Below, in pieces: positions 42,661 through 51,709 of a stretch of DNA of 64,000 nt (position 1 is the stretch's first letter; the number at the start of each line of letters is the position of its first letter). The position numbers and the translations under genes are program-made. The DNA is taken from contig DATGLD010000006.1 of the NCBI GenBank assembly GCA_035294305.1, positions 1-64,000 on the forward strand, written 5' to 3'. The notes below the pieces were generated by a model. The model was not told where the DNA came from. It worked only from the letters and a program-made list of their open reading frames with translations, and did not search any database. This DNA is from DASRBN01 sp035294305 (lineage in GTDB: Bacteria > Chloroflexota > Ktedonobacteria > Ktedonobacterales > Ktedonobacteraceae).

Positions 42661-44748
42661 TTAAGCCGTCCAGCTTGCCCGGACCTCGCGTAGCTGGTCA
42701 GGAGAAAGGATGCGGAAGAGAACCAGCAGGCTTTCCAGATCATACTCCAGGCCAATGGAGTGCAATTCCTGTCGGATACGACCAAGGGCGCTGATCTGTG
42801 TTGTTGAGATCAAACCATAGCTGATGAGGCTTGCGGCCAGTAACTGGTCAGGCGTAAGTAGTTTGAACATCAGGAGAATTTCGCCCAGCGAGTAATTCAT
42901 ATCTACACCGCGCAACATGCGCTGGATATTCTGAGCCACCTCCAGCCGCTGTTGCGGGACAAGATGACCTTCGAGCAGCACGCTGCCGAGAGAACGAGTG
43001 GCGCGTCCGCTGAGAACTGGCGCCTGGGACGGCGAGGGCGCAGCTGGAAGAGGAGACATAGGAGGCAGGCTCTGCACAATGTTGAGCAGCATATCATCCG
43101 CGGTTGCGTTTGTATCTAGGGCTGCCTGCTGGCGCATCACGTGGGGGTTGGTTGGCGGCTGCACCTGCACCTGTTCGACAATCCTCCTGGCGATTGCTCT
43201 CTCGGCTTCGTCGTCACTCAGACGGTTGACTTCTCTTAGAGCAGATGAGGTACCTCTCACCTGCTGATCTTCTTTCATATCGGTTTTTTGCGCAAAAGCA
43301 TGCGAGTCATTTACGTGTGCCTGCTCTTGCCGTATAGAGGTCAATTCAGAGGATAAGGGTTCTGTGAAAGAACCAATAGATGCTGCGCCGAGCCGCATAT
43401 CCGGTTGCTGCGACTGGAGTATGGGCTGTGCCGGAGCCTGTCCAACCAGATATTCAGGCTCATCCTGGGTGGCTATGCCCTGAATTGGTGATGCACGTAG
43501 GGGTAGATCGCTTAATGAACTATCGTCAAATGGTCTTGCCTGTTGCGCTAGTGACCGGCCATTTGCATCATCCCCGGTTAAATTTTGCGCTTCTTGCTCT
43601 GGCTGAGTCAGTTGTGGAGTCGGCGGTATACTCCTTCGCGGACTGGTAGCAGACTCTTCATTCTGAACTGCTGCCTTATGCTCTCGCACCATACGTGATA
43701 GTTGGGCGAGGCTCGATTCTTGCCCTTCCAGGGATATCATCTCATCAGAAGCGGATGGTCTATTTTGAACCGTCATCACCTGGCCTGAATTTGAATCGCT
43801 CGTATTCATCATTTTCTGAGATGGTATCTCTCTATCCAATGCTTGTGCTGTATTGCTTTCGGCCGGTTTTTGGGCTAGCTGCTGTTGCGCGGGATAATCG
43901 CTGGCGCTACCTGGGCGTTGAACGGCTGCCAGATACTGTGAATTGTGAGGCAACCGGTTTGTTTCCGGTAAGGGAGAAAAGGCTCGTTCGCTGGGATAGA
44001 TGACGGCGCGAATCCTGTCAGTAACGTTGGAGCTACCAGATACGGGCTTGCCGCTATCACCATTTCCCCTCGCCACAGGTGGATAAGAAGGAGACGAAGC
44101 AGGTCGCGGAGACGCTGGTGATGAAGGAGGGGGTGGCATTTGTGAGCGGGAAGATACCGGTGACGACCCTTGAGAATGTGGTACAGCGTCGGGTTGCATG
44201 GAAGGAAGAGGAATTGTAACCTGTGCATTAAGCACATGTGCCGGTCTTGATTCCGGCGTTTCTGATTGCCGGGTGAGTTTAGGCAAAACTCCTGAGTTCT
44301 GGTCATTGGAGGCGGAAGGGGCTGGAATTCGCGAAAACGAACCTGTTGTCGCGCCTGCAATGCGGGAGCGAACAGTATCGACGAGGTTCATCACCCCCAG
44401 CATGCCATCGACATCCAGATCGGCCAGCGTTGCATGCGAACGGTCATCGGGATCATCCGAGCCGTAGCTCGCTATATTTGTGCAGCGAAAGGTAAATACC
44501 TGCACCCCTCTTCCACGCCGTTGAGCATCGAGAGCTACCCAAAATTCACGCCTGCCCGCGGCCGCCTGAGCCAGGTTGACCAGCACAAGACGTATAGGAT
44601 AGCGGGCAATAGCATCAAATACCTCGACGGCCGTGCGAGCCGCGTGGCACTGGTAACCAGCCAGTTGAAATTCACTGCTGAGTAATGCTACAAGCTGCTG
44701 ATCTCGTTCGAAAAGAAGAATATGTGGCCCACCATTGTTCACATTCAT
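42661..44748 (-). CDS. Degenerate receiver protein with long disordered region and C-terminal helical domain
   Basis: A 695-residue protein. Residues about 8-75 look like a response-regulator receiver (HILLFERDQQLVALLSSEF, FDAIARYPIRLVLVNLAQ), but the phospho-acceptor Asp position appears to be Asn (LVNL) and the following Pro/Gly pattern is absent, so it is probably a pseudo-receiver. Residues about 150-560 are Ser/Pro/Gln-rich and disordered. The C-terminal about 110 residues contain two similar helical units (LGEILLMFKLLTPDQLLAAS and LESLLVLFRILSPDQLREVR). No function can be assigned. It has its own promoter at 44865-44892. Confidence 0.75.
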   Translation of the reverse strand: MNVNNGGPHILLFERDQQLVALLSSEFQLAGYQCHAARTAVEVFDAIARYPIRLVLVNLAQAAAGRREFWVALDAQRRGRGVQVFTFRCTNIASYGSDDPDDRSHATLADLDVDGMLGVMNLVDTVRSRIAGATTGSFSRIPAPSASNDQNSGVLPKLTRQSETPESRPAHVLNAQVTIPLPSMQPDAVPHSQGSSPVSSRSQMPPPPSSPASPRPASSPSYPPVARGNGDSGKPVSGSSNVTDRIRAVIYPSERAFSPLPETNRLPHNSQYLAAVQRPGSASDYPAQQQLAQKPAESNTAQALDREIPSQKMMNTSDSNSGQVMTVQNRPSASDEMISLEGQESSLAQLSRMVREHKAAVQNEESATSPRRSIPPTPQLTQPEQEAQNLTGDDANGRSLAQQARPFDDSSLSDLPLRASPIQGIATQDEPEYLVGQAPAQPILQSQQPDMRLGAASIGSFTEPLSSELTSIRQEQAHVNDSHAFAQKTDMKEDQQVRGTSSALREVNRLSDDEAERAIARRIVEQVQVQPPTNPHVMRQQAALDTNATADDMLLNIVQSLPPMSPLPAAPSPSQAPVLSGRATRSLGSVLLEGHLVPQQRLEVAQNIQRMLRGVDMNYSLGEILLMFKLLTPDQLLAASLISYGLISTTQISALGRIRQELHSIGLEYDLESLLVLFRILSPDQLREVRASWTA

Positions 44749-44864
44749 AGCTATGCTCCATCAGAAAGCTGCTCTTCGCGCGCCGATTTTATAGGGATAG
44801 ATGACGCTATAGTTAGGGATGCATTGCACAACTGAAAAACTCCTACATGACTAATATCGAGGCT

Positions 44865-44892
44865 AGTATAACACACATCTCTACCGTCGCAA
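44865..44892 (-). promoter_or_regulatory. Promoter of the pseudo-receiver gene
   Basis: On the minus strand TTGCGA (44892-44887) and TATACT (44870-44865) with a 16-base spacer. The start codon is about 117 bases downstream. Confidence 0.5.
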
Positions 44893-44907
44893 TAGCTAAC
44901 AGTACCA

Positions 44908-44936
44908 TTGACATGTGCTGGCATACCGTGTACAAA
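44908..44936 (+). promoter_or_regulatory. Promoter of the SAM hydrolase-family gene
   Basis: TTGACA (44908-44913, perfect) and TACAAA (44931-44936, 4 of 6) with a 17-base spacer. The start codon is at 44980. Confidence 0.55.
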
Positions 44937-44979
44937 AATTGAAGGATGATAAATAAAAAGAGAGGAGCGATTACATACC

Positions 44980-45810
44980 TTGAATCAGATCATCCCTTTT
45001 GAAGAGTGGCCCGTTATTGCATTGATGACCGATTTCGGTCTGGGGGACGGAGATGTGGGAGTGATGAAAGGTGTGATTGCGGGTATCACGCCGCAGGCAC
45101 ATCTCATCGACATTACGCATGATGTTGCGCCCCAGAATGTCCCATCCGCAGCGTGGATACTGGCTTCTGCCTACCCTTATTTCCCTGCGGGAACAGTATT
45201 TGTCTGCGTCATTGATCCCGGCGTAGGTAGTTCGCGTGGCGCAATTGCTGTGAACGCAGGGAAATGGTTCTTTGTTGGCCCTGATAATGGACTTTTTAGT
45301 TATGTCTTGCAAGACCAGCCTGTTCACGCCGCCCACTTGCTTACTAACCGGGCATACCAGCTGCCACATGTCAGTTCGACCTTTCACGGGCGCGATATTT
45401 TCGCACCGGCGGGGGCATACCTGGCACAAGGGGTGCCCATTGGCGAATTGGGGCCCTCGCTTGACCCCGCCGGCCTGCATCGCATCGATATCGCCCCCCC
45501 CGCGCGGATTGGCAAAGAGGTCGAGGCAAGGGTTATTCACGTCGATCGCTTCGGCAACCTGATTACGAATGTACCGCTTGCCCTCGTCCCTGATCTATTC
45601 GATGCGACGAGGGTGCAGGCGATTTTCCAGGCGGGCAAAGTCGTGGATAGCCGCCGGCGCTTCTTTGCTGAGTGTCCTGATGATGGTCTGCCGTTCATCT
45701 ACGGTGATAGTTCGGGCTATGCAGGAATCGCTGTGTGCAACGGCAGTGCGGCAAGAACGCTTGGCGTTGGATTCGGCGCGCCTATTACTTTCGTCATAGC
45801 GAACAAATAG
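44980..45810 (+). CDS. SAM hydrolase / SAM hydroxide adenosyltransferase family protein (DUF62)
   Basis: A 276-residue cytosolic enzyme of the fluorinase/chlorinase superfamily. The N-terminal LMTDFGLGDGDVGVMKGVI and the STFHGRDIFAPAGAYLA segment with His, Arg and Asp are the conserved catalytic surface of the hydroxide adenosyltransferase branch, which splits S-adenosylmethionine with water to adenosine and methionine. The halogenase-specific insertion is not obvious. The start is TTG 44980 with GAGAGGAG upstream. Physiological role is poorly known in the family. Confidence 0.88.
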   Translation: MNQIIPFEEWPVIALMTDFGLGDGDVGVMKGVIAGITPQAHLIDITHDVAPQNVPSAAWILASAYPYFPAGTVFVCVIDPGVGSSRGAIAVNAGKWFFVGPDNGLFSYVLQDQPVHAAHLLTNRAYQLPHVSSTFHGRDIFAPAGAYLAQGVPIGELGPSLDPAGLHRIDIAPPARIGKEVEARVIHVDRFGNLITNVPLALVPDLFDATRVQAIFQAGKVVDSRRRFFAECPDDGLPFIYGDSSGYAGIAVCNGSAARTLGVGFGAPITFVIANK

Positions 45811-45911
45811 GCCGTCCGGCACTGCCACGCTCGCTTGAAAAGAGGGTATACTAGCAACTAATCTCTTTCTGTACTGTTTTTGTGTAGTGAACCTCCCGGA
45901 CGGATGCTGAG

Positions 45912-46631
45912 ATGGTAGAATTCGGTTCTCATACGCAACGATACATTACAGGCCCGATTGGGCAACAGGCCCGCCCTTGTGTGGTCTCATTTGAGCATAT
46001 CTCTACTAAAAGGGACGGCGAGTTAGCACTGTATGATATTTCGCTGGACATTTATGAGGGTGAGTCTATAGCCGTGATCGGCTCACCAGGAGCCGGTAAG
46101 AGTGAGCTTATGGCTTGCGTGCAGGGCTTAGTGCCGTCCAGCGAGGGCCACCTGCATGTATTGGGATATGAAGTGCCGCCGCTGCCTGCCGAAGTTCGAC
46201 GGCAGATGGGAGTGATGCCTGGTCAGTTGGAGCGCGCGGAAACGCTGCTGGTGGCTGATCTCATCAGGCGTTTCGCCGGTTATTACAAGCTGGACTTGAG
46301 CGAGTCACAGGTGGAAGTATATTGCCGTCATTTCGCGCTCTCTTCTAGCTGGCCTGTTGCTCATCTTACCCCGACCCAGGTTCGTCTGTTGGCCCTATCT
46401 CTGGCGCTGGTTCACGACCCTCACCTGGTGTTACTTGATGAACCATTCGCAGGATTGTCCGGTGCTGGTAGCTTGCTGATAGGGCAGTATTTGCGAGGGA
46501 TACAAAGTGAGGGGCGCACCCTCCTCATTACATGCACAACCCCTATTGCGGAAGAACTGCTTACGGGATATGATTGCATTATCATGTTAGAAAAGGGACA
46601 TATCCAATCAGTGAAGCAGAGAAAAAGGTAG
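45912..46631 (+). CDS. ABC transporter ATP-binding protein with altered signature motif
   Basis: A 239-residue ATPase subunit. Walker A is IGSPGAGKSELM, Walker B is HLVLLDEPFAGLSG. The ABC signature, normally LSGGQ, reads LTPTQ here (VAHLTPTQVRLLALSLAL), and the H-loop His is not obvious (LLITCTTP), so ATP hydrolysis may be impaired. No permease gene adjoins it. It is followed after three bases by a histidine kinase gene, hinting at a signalling role similar to BceS-type systems, but without the usual permease and response regulator. Confidence 0.85.
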   Translation: MVEFGSHTQRYITGPIGQQARPCVVSFEHISTKRDGELALYDISLDIYEGESIAVIGSPGAGKSELMACVQGLVPSSEGHLHVLGYEVPPLPAEVRRQMGVMPGQLERAETLLVADLIRRFAGYYKLDLSESQVEVYCRHFALSSSWPVAHLTPTQVRLLALSLALVHDPHLVLLDEPFAGLSGAGSLLIGQYLRGIQSEGRTLLITCTTPIAEELLTGYDCIIMLEKGHIQSVKQRKR

Positions 46632-46634
46632 ATT

Positions 46635-47972
46635 ATGCAGGTAGACATTGAAAAGTCAAATGAACGCTTTCAACGAATTTTTCAAAGTTTCAACTTGCTG
46701 TGGGTAATTATCAGCGTTATCTCTATTACTTTCGCGACGTACTCTGTTTTAAGCGCTAAACCTGCTTACTTGCATGACTGGCATGGAATAGCAATTATCG
46801 GCCTCGCGCTTTTTGTAATGGTAGTTTATGCTTTCGGTCTTTATAGTCGAGTAGTTTTTCAGGTGCAGCATCAATGGCCCCCGGCTTTCCAGCGTGCTTT
46901 CATCTACTGGTCCAGTGTATATATAGGGGTTCTGCTCTTATCAATGATTGATGCGGATTTCTCGTGGTGCTTGTTCATTGTAATGGGTATTTCTTTTGCG
47001 CTATTTAATGCTCCTCGCTTGCTATTATGTGTGAGCATCACCGTCGTCACGTTGAGCGCTTTCCAGGGCCTTTTTAGCTGGCCGCTGACCATGAGTAATC
47101 TTGGCAGTCTCTTTGGTCTTGGACTCGCTTTCTTTTCGATGACGGTGAGTTGTATGTTTATGCAACACCTGATTGGTGGTTGGCATGAACGAAATGACTT
47201 GCTGGCAGGGATTTCCTGCGCCAATCGCGAACTGGAGGAGGCGCACCGCCAACTGGCCGAGTCAGCGGCACAGGAACAGGAGCTTGCCGTCTTGCGCGAG
47301 CGGACAAGGCTGGCGCGCGAGATGCACGATACACTCGGTCATGCGCTGGCCCTCGTTTCCGTCAAACTGGAGGTTGCACAACGACTTCGTGAACGCGATC
47401 CTGAACGATGCGACCGCGAACTGGAGGCAACCAGGGAGATTGTGCGTACCAGTATGAACGAATTGAGGGCCTCGATCGCCAATTTGCGCTCACCGGCATT
47501 AGAACGCGAACCCGCCTGCCGCGCCATCAGTCGCTACGCGCGCGAGATGGCGCAGAGGGCTGGATTACGTGTCTCCTATGACCTGCATCCCGGTATCGAG
47601 GGCTTGCCTGAGCCGATTGAGGAGACGCTGTGGAAAGTGGGGCAGGAGGCGCTGACGAATATTGAGAAACATGCCCGGGCGAGTAATGTCTTGTTACATA
47701 TCAGTTGCCAGGATGGTATCGTCATCATGCGAATACAGGATGACGGCATTGGTTTGCCAGAGGTATTGTATCATTTGCACGAGGATGGTCGTGTGATTTG
47801 CGCCAGTCCAGAGGGGCATTTCGGTTTAAGCGGCATGCGCGAACGGGTTGAGAATTGCGGTGGCTATCTTCATCTCTCCCCTGCTGAGGAACACGGCACC
47901 ATAGTTGAGGTTGAACTCCCACTCGTTGAAGCGCCATTGGCCAGCACATTGGAAGCCCAGGTTTTTCCGTAG
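46635..47972 (+). CDS. Membrane histidine kinase, NarL/DesK type (HisKA_3)
   Basis: A 445-residue sensor kinase. Five or six hydrophobic segments fill residues about 20-175. A coiled linker leads to HisKA_3 with the phospho-acceptor His231 in LAREMHDTLGHALALVSVKL, then a HATPase domain (GQEALTNIEKHA, IQDDGIGLP, GHFGLSGMRERV). Such kinases pair with LuxR-type response regulators, but none is adjacent. It is co-transcribed with the ABC ATPase gene, three bases apart. Confidence 0.92.
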   Translation: MQVDIEKSNERFQRIFQSFNLLWVIISVISITFATYSVLSAKPAYLHDWHGIAIIGLALFVMVVYAFGLYSRVVFQVQHQWPPAFQRAFIYWSSVYIGVLLLSMIDADFSWCLFIVMGISFALFNAPRLLLCVSITVVTLSAFQGLFSWPLTMSNLGSLFGLGLAFFSMTVSCMFMQHLIGGWHERNDLLAGISCANRELEEAHRQLAESAAQEQELAVLRERTRLAREMHDTLGHALALVSVKLEVAQRLRERDPERCDRELEATREIVRTSMNELRASIANLRSPALEREPACRAISRYAREMAQRAGLRVSYDLHPGIEGLPEPIEETLWKVGQEALTNIEKHARASNVLLHISCQDGIVIMRIQDDGIGLPEVLYHLHEDGRVICASPEGHFGLSGMRERVENCGGYLHLSPAEEHGTIVEVELPLVEAPLASTLEAQVFP

Positions 47973-48090
47973 AACCTCTTCTTTTTTCAACAGATTTTTT
48001 GACCTCAAACATACTCTACAATAGGTGAGACGGGTCTGTATCCAGCGTTGCCTGCTGTCCGTATAGATATGTATGAGGGAGTAGATGCCC

Positions 48091-48119
48091 TTGACATAGG
48101 CTTATCTGTACGGTATGCT
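48091..48119 (+). promoter_or_regulatory. Strong sigma-70 promoter upstream of the prkA leader
   Basis: TTGACA (48091-48096, perfect) and TATGCT (48114-48119) with a 17-base spacer. Transcription would start near 48126, directly before the first repeat copy. Confidence 0.7.
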
Positions 48120-48137
48120 AACATTACCAGCAATGTA

Positions 48138-48327
48138 CGAGGCATTCATCTTTCCCGGTGGATGTGGATTGAGAAGAGTAGGAGCATCGATATGATGCGG
48201 TGTGATCGAGGCACTCAGCCGGTAGGCTGGTGTGGGTTGAAACAAACGAACAGCAGCATTGCAGGAGCATCAGAACGATGCATGATGGTCGAGGCATTCA
48301 GCCGGTGGGCTGGATGAGGATTGAGTC
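48138..48327 (+). repeat. Three imperfect direct repeats with internal hairpins (CRISPR-like in form)
   Basis: Copies of about 37-39 bases begin at 48138, 48207 and 48290, each opening CGAGGCAYTCA and closing GTG/GAGGRTTGA. Copies 2 and 3 hold CAGCC/GGCTG hairpins; copy 1 has CATC/GATG in the same place. Between copies, GGAGCATC...GATGC recurs in both intervals, so the intervals are not unique spacers. The form (37-base repeats with a palindrome, the second ending GTTGAAAC) recalls CRISPR repeats, but no cas genes are in the window. It may be a structured leader RNA for prkA. Confidence 0.6.
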
Positions 48328-48542
48328 GAACAACCGAAAACAACCTCTACAATGTAGGCATGGGCTGGTTATCTACTTCGATGTGTCGAAATGGGAACCA
48401 GCTTTTTTGAACTCATTTCTTCTTTCATGTCTGGATGAACCTGCTAATGATGCGCATATCTGTACTCAAATTCCTAGTGCGTTTTCTTCTGAAGTCAGTA
48501 ATAAGCAATCAGCCTAGCAGCATAGAACAGAGAGGGTGACCT

Positions 48543-51500
48543 ATGGACCTGGTGAAGCGGTTAGAGGAATACAGGGATCGTGAACGGGGTCTACAGTGGG
48601 AAGGGACGTTTGCTCAGTACTTTGAGATTGCCACCAAAAAGCCGGAGGTGGCACGTCTCGCCCATGAGCGGATTTATCATATGATCATGGATGCCGGCGT
48701 TGAGACGGACCGCAATGGAGAACCCCATTACAACTTCTTCAGCCAGGAGATTTTTGGCATCGAGAAGCCTTTGCAGCAGATTGTCGAGTACTTCCACTCG
48801 GCTGCGCAGCGCCTGGAAGTACGGAAACGGGTCCTGCTGCTGATGGGTCCGGTTGGCGGCGGTAAATCCACCATTGTCTACCTGATTAAGCGCGGACTGG
48901 AGGCGTATAGCCGCACAGATGCGGGGGCGCTCTATGCCATTAAAGATTGCCCGATGCATGAGGAACCCCTACACCTGATTCCAAATGAACTACGAGGCGA
49001 TGTTGAAAAGGAATTCGGTCTGTACATCGAAGGAGACCTCTGCCCCCATTGCCGTTACATGGTAGATACACAATACAGGGGGCGCATTGAAGATGTGCCG
49101 GTAAAACGCCTGGTGTTCAGCGAAAAGTATCGAGTGGGAATCGGAACCTTCACGCCATCTGATCCCAAGTGTGTTACCGGCGATACGCTGGTACTCACCG
49201 ACCAGGGGTTACAAACAATGGAGGACATCTACCTCTCACTTCCCCAGAAACCACGTGACGATGAGTTTGTACCATTTGAGACAACTATCCTGGGCATAAA
49301 TGGGCCTGAGAAGGCAGCTAAGTTCTATTGCGGTGGATTCCAGCCGATTTACGAAGTAGAGACGAATCTCGGCTACACTATTCGCGGGACGGCTAATCAT
49401 CCACTGCTCGTCTTAACACCGGAAGGTGAAATCGCCTGGAGGAAGATCGGCGAATTGCAAACAGGGAACTACGTGGCTCTGGCGCGTGGAAGCCAGATGT
49501 TTGGTCAAAGCGTAGTCTTACCAGAAAGCTTCTATCCGTTGCCTCGTCAGCCACGGGTGATGACACCTGATCTTGCTTACTGGCTAGGCTTGTTGACCGC
49601 AGAGGGAAGCGTTACTCCATACGAGACGTGGTTCGTCAATGGTTCTCAAGTTTTGATCAGCCGGTTTATCGATTTGACGCGCTCGCTCTTCGATCTCGAA
49701 GCTGTACCACATCGTAAAGCCGAAACGTACAACTACAACGTCTCAATTAGCAATAAGGCGCTTTGTACATGGCTCAGGAGCGAGTTAGGAATAGCTCGCG
49801 GCTCCCATGCAAAAACGGTTCCTGCATGTGTGCTTGCTAGCAGCAAAGAAGTTATCCTGGCTTTCCTGGAAGGGCTGTTCTGGGGAGATGCAACGATTTG
49901 TGGCAATAAGCAAGGATCGAACACATTCAAATATACAAGTAAGTCACGCCAGCTTGCGCGCCAGGTACATGCATTACTGCTTAATCTTGGGGTTGTTGGT
50001 TCCTTATGGAATCATACAGATGACGGCGAGCTCTACTACAATGTTACGTTACGCGGAGATCAGGTACTTGATCTTGTCGAGTTGATTCCCTCATTGCGTG
50101 ACAAAGCGACTTCACCTCTGCGCGAAACACGTAGCGAAAAGACCAATTATGATCACTTACCTCATGGAGCGACTCTCTTGAATGGTCATGGAGGCGATGG
50201 CTACCTCGCGCGCATTCTCTCAGGTGATCGGCAGCTTTCCTACAATCGAGCAAGAACTGTGCTTGCTGAAAAACCGGAACTGGCGGGGACATTGCTTTCT
50301 GATCTGGTAAAGCAAAACTACCTCTGGCTCACAGTGCGAGAGGTACGCCCGGCAGGTATCGAGCCGGTCTATGATTTACTCGTACCCGGCACACATTCAT
50401 TTGTTGCCGATGGGTTTGTGCAGCATAACAGTCAGGATATCAGCGAACTGGTTGGTGGCATCGACCTCTCCACTATCGGTGAAGTTGGCGTCGAAAGCGA
50501 CCCGCGCGCCTATCGTTTCGATGGTGAACTCAACATCGCCAACCGCGGCATTATGGAATTTGTGGAAATGCTGAAGACAGATGAGAAGTTCCTGTATGTG
50601 CTGCTCACATTGAGCCAGGAACAGAACATCAAGACCGGGCGCTTCAGCATGATCTATGCCGACGAAGTCGTCGTCAGCCACACCAATGAGCATGAATACC
50701 AGGCCTTCGTTGGCAACAAGAAATCCGAAGCCTTGCAGGACCGCATCATTCTGGCCAAGGTCCCCTACAACCTGCGCGCATCGGATGAAGTCAAAATCTA
50801 CGAGAAGCTGCTCAAACAGAGTGCGCTACAGAATGTGCATATCGCTCCGTATACCCTGCGCATTGCCAGTATCTTTGCTATCCTGACACGACTGGAGCCC
50901 TCGAAGAAGGCCGGCATGAGTTTGATGAAGAAGCTCAAGCTCTACGATGGCGAGGACATCGAGGACTTCAAGCAGAAGGATATCAAGGAGTTACAGGAGG
51001 AAGCAGTACGTGAAGGGATGGACGGCATCTCGCCGCGCTATGTGATTAACCGCCTCTCGAATGCCCTGGTCAAGCAGAATACCACCTGCATCAATCCCAT
51101 CGATGCTTTGCGCGCGCTGCGCGATGGACTCGATCAGCATACCAGTATCACACGCGAAGAGCGTGAGCGCTACCTGAACTTCATCAGTGAGGCGCGTAAA
51201 GAATACGATGAGATGGCAAAGAAGGAAGTTCAGCGGGCATTCGTCTACTCCTATGAAGAGTCGGCTCGTACCCTGTTGAACAACTACCTGGATAATGTCG
51301 AGGCCTACTGCAACAAGACTAAACTACGCGACCCCATTACTGATGAAGAGATGGAGCCTGACGAGCAGCTGATGCGCTCGATTGAAGAACAAATCGGTGT
51401 CACCGAAAACGCCAAGAAATCTTTCCGCGAAGAGATTCTCATTCGCATCTCGTCGCTGGCTCGTAAAGGTATGACCTTTGAATATACCAGCCATGAGCGT

Positions 51501-51698
51501 TTGAAGGAGGCGATTGAGAAGAAGTTGTTTGCCGACCTGCGCGACGTTGTGAAAATTACGACCTCCACGCGCACACCTGACAAGGAGCAACTGCGCAAGA
51601 TTAATGATGTCGTGAATCGCCTCATGACAGAACATGGGTATTGCCATGTATGTGCGAATGAGATCCTACGCTATACCGGTAGCTTGCTGAACCGATAA
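48543..51698 (+). CDS. prkA: PrkA-family serine protein kinase (YeaG-like) containing an intein
   Basis: The host protein is about 631 residues after splicing, the usual PrkA length. The AAA+-like N-domain has Walker A LMGPVGGGKSTIVYLIKRG, and the post-intein part has SQDISELVGGIDLSTIGEVG and the PrkA C-terminal domain. PrkA kinases act in sporulation and in nutrient or nitrogen stress. The intein covers residues 210-629 (49170-50429) and interrupts the conserved DPK/SQD junction. The gene leads the cluster with the YeaH-like and SpoVR-like genes. A long structured leader with a strong promoter precedes it. The protein can be functional only after intein removal. Confidence 0.95.
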   Translation: MDLVKRLEEYRDRERGLQWEGTFAQYFEIATKKPEVARLAHERIYHMIMDAGVETDRNGEPHYNFFSQEIFGIEKPLQQIVEYFHSAAQRLEVRKRVLLLMGPVGGGKSTIVYLIKRGLEAYSRTDAGALYAIKDCPMHEEPLHLIPNELRGDVEKEFGLYIEGDLCPHCRYMVDTQYRGRIEDVPVKRLVFSEKYRVGIGTFTPSDPKCVTGDTLVLTDQGLQTMEDIYLSLPQKPRDDEFVPFETTILGINGPEKAAKFYCGGFQPIYEVETNLGYTIRGTANHPLLVLTPEGEIAWRKIGELQTGNYVALARGSQMFGQSVVLPESFYPLPRQPRVMTPDLAYWLGLLTAEGSVTPYETWFVNGSQVLISRFIDLTRSLFDLEAVPHRKAETYNYNVSISNKALCTWLRSELGIARGSHAKTVPACVLASSKEVILAFLEGLFWGDATICGNKQGSNTFKYTSKSRQLARQVHALLLNLGVVGSLWNHTDDGELYYNVTLRGDQVLDLVELIPSLRDKATSPLRETRSEKTNYDHLPHGATLLNGHGGDGYLARILSGDRQLSYNRARTVLAEKPELAGTLLSDLVKQNYLWLTVREVRPAGIEPVYDLLVPGTHSFVADGFVQHNSQDISELVGGIDLSTIGEVGVESDPRAYRFDGELNIANRGIMEFVEMLKTDEKFLYVLLTLSQEQNIKTGRFSMIYADEVVVSHTNEHEYQAFVGNKKSEALQDRIILAKVPYNLRASDEVKIYEKLLKQSALQNVHIAPYTLRIASIFAILTRLEPSKKAGMSLMKKLKLYDGEDIEDFKQKDIKELQEEAVREGMDGISPRYVINRLSNALVKQNTTCINPIDALRALRDGLDQHTSITREERERYLNFISEARKEYDEMAKKEVQRAFVYSYEESARTLLNNYLDNVEAYCNKTKLRDPITDEEMEPDEQLMRSIEEQIGVTENAKKSFREEILIRISSLARKGMTFEYTSHERLKEAIEKKLFADLRDVVKITTSTRTPDKEQLRKINDVVNRLMTEHGYCHVCANEILRYTGSLLNR
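49170..50429 (+). mobile_element. Intein with LAGLIDADG homing endonuclease inside PrkA
   Basis: A 420-residue in-frame insertion. The first residue is Cys (CVTGDTLVLT, block A). Block B has TANHPLLV. Two LAGLIDADG-type motifs (LAYWLGLLTAEGSV and FLEGLFWGDAT) keep their acidic residues, so the endonuclease may be active. The end is VYDLLVPGTHSFVADGFVQHN with Ser as the first residue of the C-extein, a complete set of splicing residues. Removing it restores the conserved PrkA sequence DPKSQDISELVGG exactly. It is therefore probably both splicing-competent and mobile. Confidence 0.95.
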
Positions 51699-51709
51699 GA
51701 GAAGAATGA

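Larger units (their letters stand above)
47973..48542. other. 570-bp region with promoter and repeated leader before prkA
   Basis: No convincing gene. ORFs at 48048-48317 and 48230-48517 overlap each other, have no family match and run through repeats. A strong promoter at 48091-48119 points to prkA and would give a leader of about 415 bases that spans the repeats at 48138-48327. Confidence 0.65.

Noticed and set aside
48138..48327. Functional CRISPR array
   Set aside because: Only three degenerate repeats, unequal spacing, intervals that resemble each other, and no cas genes in the window.
48048..48517. Two overlapping ORFs (89 and 95 codons) upstream of prkA
   Set aside because: They run through direct repeats, lack family matches and convincing ribosome sites; the region is better explained as a structured leader.
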